Assembly: GCA_900546735.1 (NCBI GenBank)
Contig: URDW01000082.1
Span: 1 to 9,269 of the forward strand
DNA length: 9,269 nucleotides
Reading direction: 5' to 3'
Origin: an uncultured Oscillospiraceae bacterium
GTDB taxonomy: Bacteria; Bacillota; Clostridia; Oscillospirales; Acutalibacteraceae
The translations under genes and the position numbers were made by a program. Below the pieces are notes generated by a model. That model ran no database searches. It was not told the origin of the DNA and saw nothing but the letters and a program-made list of their open reading frames with translations. Shown here in pieces: positions 5,778 to 9,269 of this stretch (its first letter is position 1; every line of letters starts with the position of its first letter).

Positions 5778-6533
5778 ATGAAACAGGGTACAAAACGAAT
5801 CTATCTGCTTGACGAGATCCGCGGCTTTTGCATTCTGGCCATGATCGTTCACCACGCTTTTTTGGACGTGGGCGTTGTGCTGCAGCTGCAGTGGGGGTAC
5901 GATGTTTTCAATGCGCTGACGGTGGTGCAGCCGGTTTTCTGGGGCGCTTTTATTGTGATCTCCGGCATCTGTTCGCAGCTGTCGCGCAACAGTGTGCGCC
6001 GTGGTCTGATCGTGTTTGCCGGCGGCATGGCCGTCACACTGGTGACTGCTGTGATCATGCCCGCACTCGGCATGGCCGGGGAGGAGATCTATTTCGGCAT
6101 CCTCCACTGCCTCGGCATCTCCATGATCGTGGCCGGCCTTTTTAAGAAGCCGATCCAAAAAACAAACACGTTTGTCGGCATGGGCATTACGGCCGTTTTG
6201 TTTTTCGCCACTTACGCTGTTCCGTCCGGCAAGCTGTTTTTTGTGCTCGAACTGCCGCGTGTGCTTTACCAAACGAACTGGCTTGCGCCTTTTGGCTTTT
6301 TTTCCGGCACGTTCCACAGCGCCGACTACTTTTCGCTGATGCCGTGGATGTTCTTGTTTTTATTCGGCGCTTTTGTCGGCAAGTTCGCCGCAGCCGGGCA
6401 GTTCCCGAAATGGAGTTACCGTCTGCGTGTCAAGGCGCTGGCGTTCGTCGGCAAAAATGCGCTTTGGTTTTACCTGGCGCACCAGGTCGTTTTGTATGTG
6501 CTCTTTTTCCTGATTGCACTGCTGATTTATTAA
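5778..6533 (+). CDS. DUF1624 / heparan-alpha-glucosaminide N-acetyltransferase-like membrane protein
   Basis: This 251-residue, very hydrophobic protein has about seven likely membrane helices, near residues 14-30, 44-65, 76-96, 104-120, 132-147, 184-204 and 226-249. It resembles the bacterial DUF1624 family, whose eukaryotic relative HGSNAT moves acetyl groups across the lysosomal membrane. Supporting motifs are RIYLLDEIRG with D12 and R15, the His pair H25/H26 in the first helix, GILHCLG with H110, MPWMFLFLFGAFVG, and the closing GKNALWFYLAHQ with H235. The family is thought to transfer acyl groups to extracytoplasmic sugars, but the substrate here is unknown. The ATG at 5778 has only a weak ribosome binding site (ACTGGTG). 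A perfect one serves the next gene 21 bases downstream. Two candidate promoters lie upstream. An unrelated multi-pass protein is unlikely given the motif order. Confidence 0.8.
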   Translation: MKQGTKRIYLLDEIRGFCILAMIVHHAFLDVGVVLQLQWGYDVFNALTVVQPVFWGAFIVISGICSQLSRNSVRRGLIVFAGGMAVTLVTAVIMPALGMAGEEIYFGILHCLGISMIVAGLFKKPIQKTNTFVGMGITAVLFFATYAVPSGKLFFVLELPRVLYQTNWLAPFGFFSGTFHSADYFSLMPWMFLFLFGAFVGKFAAAGQFPKWSYRLRVKALAFVGKNALWFYLAHQVVLYVLFFLIALLIY

Positions 6534-6543
6534 GAAGAGCAAA

Positions 6544-6550
6544 AGGAGGT
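6544..6550 (+). promoter_or_regulatory. Strong ribosome binding site of the HD hydrolase gene
   Basis: AGGAGGT ends four bases before the ATG at 6555 and fixes that start. It contrasts with the weak site of the preceding membrane-protein gene, so the second gene is probably translated more strongly from the shared transcript. Confidence 0.75.
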
Positions 6551-6554
6551 CAAT

Positions 6555-7751
6555 ATGCAACCGAAGTACAGCCGGCTTTTGCCGCAGGTGGAGGAACAGA
6601 TCCTTTCCGACCGTGCCGCACACGCGGTCAGTCCGTGGCGCTGCGCCGATTCGGCCGCCGTGCGCCGCGAAACGGCGCGCGACCGCGCCACGCTTCTGCG
6701 CCCGGCCTTTGTGCGCGACATTGAAAAAATACTCAATAACCCTTACTATAACCGCTATAACGACAAAACGCAGGTGTTTTCGTTTTATAAGAACGACGAC
6801 ATCTCGCGCCGCGGCCTGCATGTGCAGCTCGTCTCGCGCATCGCGCGCGACATCGGCGGCCTGCTCGGCCTGAATACAGACCTGATCGAGGCGATCGCGC
6901 TCGGCCACGATATTGGCCATACGCCTTTCGGCCACGCCGGCGAGCGTTTTTTAAGCGAGATCTATTTTTCCCGCACCGGGCGCTATTTTAACCACAATGT
7001 CCATTCTGCGCGTGTGCTCGACAAAATCACGCCCTGGAACGTCAGCCTGCAGGTGCTCGACGGCGTGCTGTGCCACAACGGTGAATTTGAACAGCACGAA
7101 TATCGCCCGCAGCCCGCCAAGACTTTTGCGGATTTTGACCGCGAGATGGAGGCGTGCTATCAGGAGCAGGCAAACATCCGCCGGCTCGTGCCGATGACCC
7201 TGGAGGGCTGTGTCGTGCGCATCAGCGACATGATCGCCTATGTCGGCAAGGACCGGCAGGATGCGGTGCGCGCCCATCTGAAAACCGACTACAGCGGTTT
7301 TTCCGATTTGTCGATCGGCACGCAGAATGCACAGATGATCAACAACATCGTGGTGGATATCGTAAACAACAGCTACAACAAGCCGTATCTGCTGCTGAGC
7401 CCGGAAATTTTCGCCGACCTGCGAACAGCCAAGCGCGAAAACTACGAACAGATCTATTTTAACCCGGCGGTGGAGCAGGTCTATAACGATTCCATCCGCC
7501 CGATGATGCACCAGGTGTACGAACGGCTTTTGCAGGACCTGAAGGACGGCCGCAAAAGCTCGCCCATTTACGGCTATTTCGACTACTTGCGCGAAAACCA
7601 TATGGGAATTTCTTTTTCAGAAAGCGAGCCGCCCGACAACGTGGTGACGGATTTCATGGCCTCCATGACCGACGATTATTTTGTAGATATTTACCGGCTG
7701 TTTTTCCCCAAGGGCCGCTATGATATACATTACCACTCGTATTTTGATTGA
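6555..7751 (+). CDS. dGTPase-like HD-domain triphosphohydrolase
   Basis: The 398-residue protein matches the deoxyguanosine triphosphate triphosphohydrolase family, which hydrolyses dGTP or other dNTPs to the nucleoside plus triphosphate. In order, it shows DRATLLRPAFVRDIEK near the N-terminus, NDKTQVFSF, then the metal-binding HD signature. That signature comprises H89 (RRGLHVQLVSRIA), H118-D119 within ALGHDIGHTPFGHAGE, and D225 (VRISDMIAYVGKD). The remaining C-terminal half is helical and less conserved. All four HD metal ligands are present, so it should be active. It lies 21 bases after the DUF1624 gene and is probably co-transcribed with it. No terminator follows. Instead, the hisH promoter overlaps its stop codon. 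Substrate preference (dGTP or broad dNTP) cannot be told from sequence. Members of this family can influence dNTP pools and phage resistance. Confidence 0.88.
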   Translation: MQPKYSRLLPQVEEQILSDRAAHAVSPWRCADSAAVRRETARDRATLLRPAFVRDIEKILNNPYYNRYNDKTQVFSFYKNDDISRRGLHVQLVSRIARDIGGLLGLNTDLIEAIALGHDIGHTPFGHAGERFLSEIYFSRTGRYFNHNVHSARVLDKITPWNVSLQVLDGVLCHNGEFEQHEYRPQPAKTFADFDREMEACYQEQANIRRLVPMTLEGCVVRISDMIAYVGKDRQDAVRAHLKTDYSGFSDLSIGTQNAQMINNIVVDIVNNSYNKPYLLLSPEIFADLRTAKRENYEQIYFNPAVEQVYNDSIRPMMHQVYERLLQDLKDGRKSSPIYGYFDYLRENHMGISFSESEPPDNVVTDFMASMTDDYFVDIYRLFFPKGRYDIHYHSYFD

Positions 7752-7776
7752 CTTTGTCGCTTTAGCGTGTTAAAAT
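7748..7776 (+). promoter_or_regulatory. Promoter of hisHF
   Basis: TTGACT (7748-7753), a 17-base spacer and TAAAAT (7771-7776), with TG plus one base before the -10, form a strong extended -10 promoter. The -35 box contains the TGA stop codon of the preceding gene (7749-7751). Transcription should start near 7783, leaving a leader of about 23 bases. That is too short for a T-box or a histidine attenuator. Confidence 0.8.
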
Positions 7777-7805
7777 ACGAATAGAAATGAACGGAGGACT
7801 TTTCT

Positions 7806-8414
7806 ATGATTGCGGTAATCGATTACGGCGCCGGCAACCTGCAAAGCGTGAAAAATGCGCTCGACCGGATCGGCGCGGAAAGTGTCGTCACGTCAGATGC
7901 AGATGTGATCGCATCGGCGTCACACGTTATTTTGCCCGGCGTTGGGGCGTTTGGCGACGCAATGCATGCGCTTGAGGCCAGCGGGCTTGTGCCGGCGGTG
8001 AAGCAGGCGGCTGAAACAAAGCCGTTTCTCGGCATCTGCCTGGGCATGCAGCTGCTTTTTGAATCCAGCGAGGAATCGCCCGGTGTGCGCGGCCTTGGTC
8101 TTTTAAAGGGGCAGATCTGCCGCATCCCGTCCGGCTCCGGCTTAAAGGTGCCGCATATCGGCTGGAACAGCATCCACCTGCACCAAAACGGCGGTATTTT
8201 TGCCGGCACGAAGGACGACAGTTATTTTTATTTCGTGCACTCTTATTACCTTTGCGGCGCTGCGCCGGACGTGGTCGCGGCTACTACCCATTACGGTGTG
8301 GAGATCGAATGCGCCGTACAGTGCGGTCGGCTTGCGGCCACGCAGTTCCACCCGGAAAAAAGCAGCGCCCCCGGGCTGGCCGTTTTGAAAAATTTTGTCG
8401 GGGAGGGAAACTGA
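7806..8414 (+). CDS. hisH: Imidazole glycerol phosphate synthase, glutaminase subunit HisH
   Basis: HisH releases ammonia from glutamine and passes it to HisF, forming imidazole glycerol phosphate and AICAR in histidine synthesis. The 202-residue protein is of normal length. It shows [15 protein letters not shown] at the start, the oxyanion-strand motif [10 protein letters not shown] (44-53), the nucleophile C78 in [16 protein letters not shown] (117-121), and the catalytic H182 and E184 in TQFHPEKS. The complete triad suggests an active class I glutamine amidotransferase. The ATG has GGAGG eight bases upstream. Its stop codon overlaps the hisF start by one base (TGATG), and tight coupling suits a heterodimer. 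hisA, often found between hisH and hisF, is absent here. Confidence 0.96.
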   Translation: MIAVIDYGAGNLQSVKNALDRIGAESVVTSDADVIASASHVILPGVGAFGDAMHALEASGLVPAVKQAAETKPFLGICLGMQLLFESSEESPGVRGLGLLKGQICRIPSGSGLKVPHIGWNSIHLHQNGGIFAGTKDDSYFYFVHSYYLCGAAPDVVAATTHYGVEIECAVQCGRLAATQFHPEKSSAPGLAVLKNFVGEGN

Positions 8415-9169
8415 TGTACGCGAAAAGAATCATTCCGTGCCTTGACATTAAAAACGGCCGTGTCGTAAAAGGTGTTTCGTTCGTGCAGCTGCGCGATGCA
8501 GGCGATCCGGTCGCCTGTGCGGCCGCTTACGACGCGCAGGGAGCGGACGAGCTCGTTTTGCTCGACATTACCGCTACGCACGAGGGCCGCAGCACCATGC
8601 TGGATATTGTGCGCCGCGTAGCGGAATGTGTGTTTATTCCGTTTACTGTCGGCGGCGGCATCCGCACGGCTGATGATTTTAAAGACATTCTGCGCGCCGG
8701 CGCCGATAAGGTCTCGGTCAACTCGGCGGCTGTGCGCAACCCGGAACTGATCAGCGAAGCGGCCGAGCGTTACGGTTCGCAGTGTGTTGTCTGCGCGATC
8801 GACGCAAAGCGCAGCGGCGCTTCCTGGGAAGTGTATTTGAACGGCGGACGCATTCCAACCGGTATAGACGCGGTCAAGTGGGCCGTGGAGGCTGAAAAAC
8901 GCGGCGCCGGCGAGATCCTTTTGACTTCTATGGACTGCGACGGGCAGAAGACCGGCTACGACTGCGACCTGACGCGCGCGGTCAGTGAAAACGTCGGCAT
9001 TCCGGTCATTGCTTCCGGTGGCGCCGGTGAAAAGCGCCATTTTCTGGATGCGTTTGAAAAGGGCAGAGCCGACGCCGTGCTGGCGGCCAGTCTGTTCCAC
9101 TTTAACGAACTGTCCATTCCGGAGCTAAAACGTTATCTGCAAGAAAACGGCGTGAGCGTGCGCCTGTAA
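8414..9169 (+). CDS. hisF: Imidazole glycerol phosphate synthase, cyclase subunit HisF
   Basis: HisF is the (beta-alpha)8-barrel cyclase that joins ammonia from HisH with PRFAR. The protein has 251 residues, the standard length. The two catalytic aspartates are present: D11 in [15 protein letters not shown] and D130 in CAIDAKRSG. So are the phosphate-binding motifs FTVGGGIRT (77-85) and ASGGAGE (200-206), and [16 protein letters not shown] chose the ATG at 8414-8416 because it gives the family start [11 protein letters not shown], has GGGAGGG (8401-8407) in front, and overlaps the hisH stop. A longer in-frame extension upstream runs inside hisH and is not real. The rest of the his pathway is not in the window. 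Confidence 0.97.
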   Translation: MYAKRIIPCLDIKNGRVVKGVSFVQLRDAGDPVACAAAYDAQGADELVLLDITATHEGRSTMLDIVRRVAECVFIPFTVGGGIRTADDFKDILRAGADKVSVNSAAVRNPELISEAAERYGSQCVVCAIDAKRSGASWEVYLNGGRIPTGIDAVKWAVEAEKRGAGEILLTSMDCDGQKTGYDCDLTRAVSENVGIPVIASGGAGEKRHFLDAFEKGRADAVLAASLFHFNELSIPELKRYLQENGVSVRL

Positions 9170-9172
9170 ACA

Positions 9173-9208
9173 CAGCCTGCCAAAAAGGCGAGCTGGATTT
9201 TGTATTTT
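9173..9208 (+). terminator. Possible weak terminator after hisF
   Basis: The arms 9173-9181 and 9187-9195 form a nine-position stem (one mismatch, one G-T pair) with an AAAAA loop. An interrupted T-rich stretch (TTTTGTATTTT, 9198-9208) follows. It begins three bases after the hisF stop codon. The imperfect stem and broken T-run make it a modest candidate. The remaining bases to 9269 show no feature I can support. Confidence 0.5.
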
Positions 9209-9269
9209 GCGAGCGGGAGCCGTCGTCTAAATGCACGCCGATACGTTCGCAACCGCCTTTTGAATGATT

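Noticed and set aside
8252..8413. 54-residue N-terminal extension of HisF
   Set aside because: It lies inside hisH in another frame. The family start and Shine-Dalgarno sequence place the ATG at 8414.
8291..9100. 269-codon minus-strand open frame
   Set aside because: It lies wholly opposite hisH and hisF, whose catalytic motifs are complete. It shows no recognisable domain.
9227..9269. Possible C-terminus of a convergent minus-strand gene
   Set aside because: Only 13 codons before a TAG are visible, with no recognisable motif. All frames in the last 60 bases are equally uninformative.
1..9269. tRNA, rRNA, CRISPR array, insertion sequence or riboswitch
   Set aside because: No direct repeat array, transposase, terminal inverted repeats or conserved RNA motif was seen. 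All gaps between genes are under 130 bases and are explained by promoters or terminators.

Overview
The window is a contig-end piece of a GC-rich, low-virulence-looking bacterial chromosome. Its gene content fits a Clostridia-type Bacillota, perhaps an Oscillospirales gut lineage: an OmpR-type response regulator and kinase, a class B sortase-like protein, a rhodanese-less ThiI beside a dedicated cysteine desulfurase, a DUF1624 membrane acyltransferase, strong GGAGG ribosome binding sites and sigma-A-like promoters. The taxonomic placement is inference. The first 24 bases are not genomic: they match the end of the Illumina Nextera Read 1 adapter, including the 19-base transposon mosaic end. The source is therefore probably a short-read assembly.

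Left part, minus strand (25-5650). A two-component pair sits at the edge: a complete response regulator and, overlapping it by 8 bases, the first 47 codons of its probable sensor kinase. A promoter in front of the regulator and a strong intrinsic terminator separate it from a compact four-gene operon. In transcription order the operon is: a HAD phosphatase-Nudix hydrolase fusion (TTG start), a NifS-family cysteine desulfurase, ThiI, and a membrane-anchored class B sortase homologue. The gaps between them are only 3, 5 and 14 bases. The desulfurase and ThiI together should supply sulfur for 4-thiouridine in tRNA and possibly for the thiamine thiazole. The sortase homologue lacks both the catalytic histidine and the catalytic cysteine, so it looks like a pseudoenzyme. 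It is the most interesting gene here.

Right part, plus strand (5684-9169). Divergent promoters interlock in the 5650-5777 region. The plus-strand genes are a DUF1624 multi-pass membrane protein, a dGTPase-like HD phosphohydrolase 21 bases downstream, and then hisH-hisF (imidazole glycerol phosphate synthase) from their own promoter, whose -35 box overlaps the stop codon of the HD gene. An imperfect hairpin followed by T-rich sequence lies after hisF. The last 60 bases hold nothing I can support.

Most of the window is ordinary core metabolism. The unusual points are the active-site-less sortase and its place in a sulfur-transfer operon, the HAD-Nudix fusion, and the interlocked divergent promoters.
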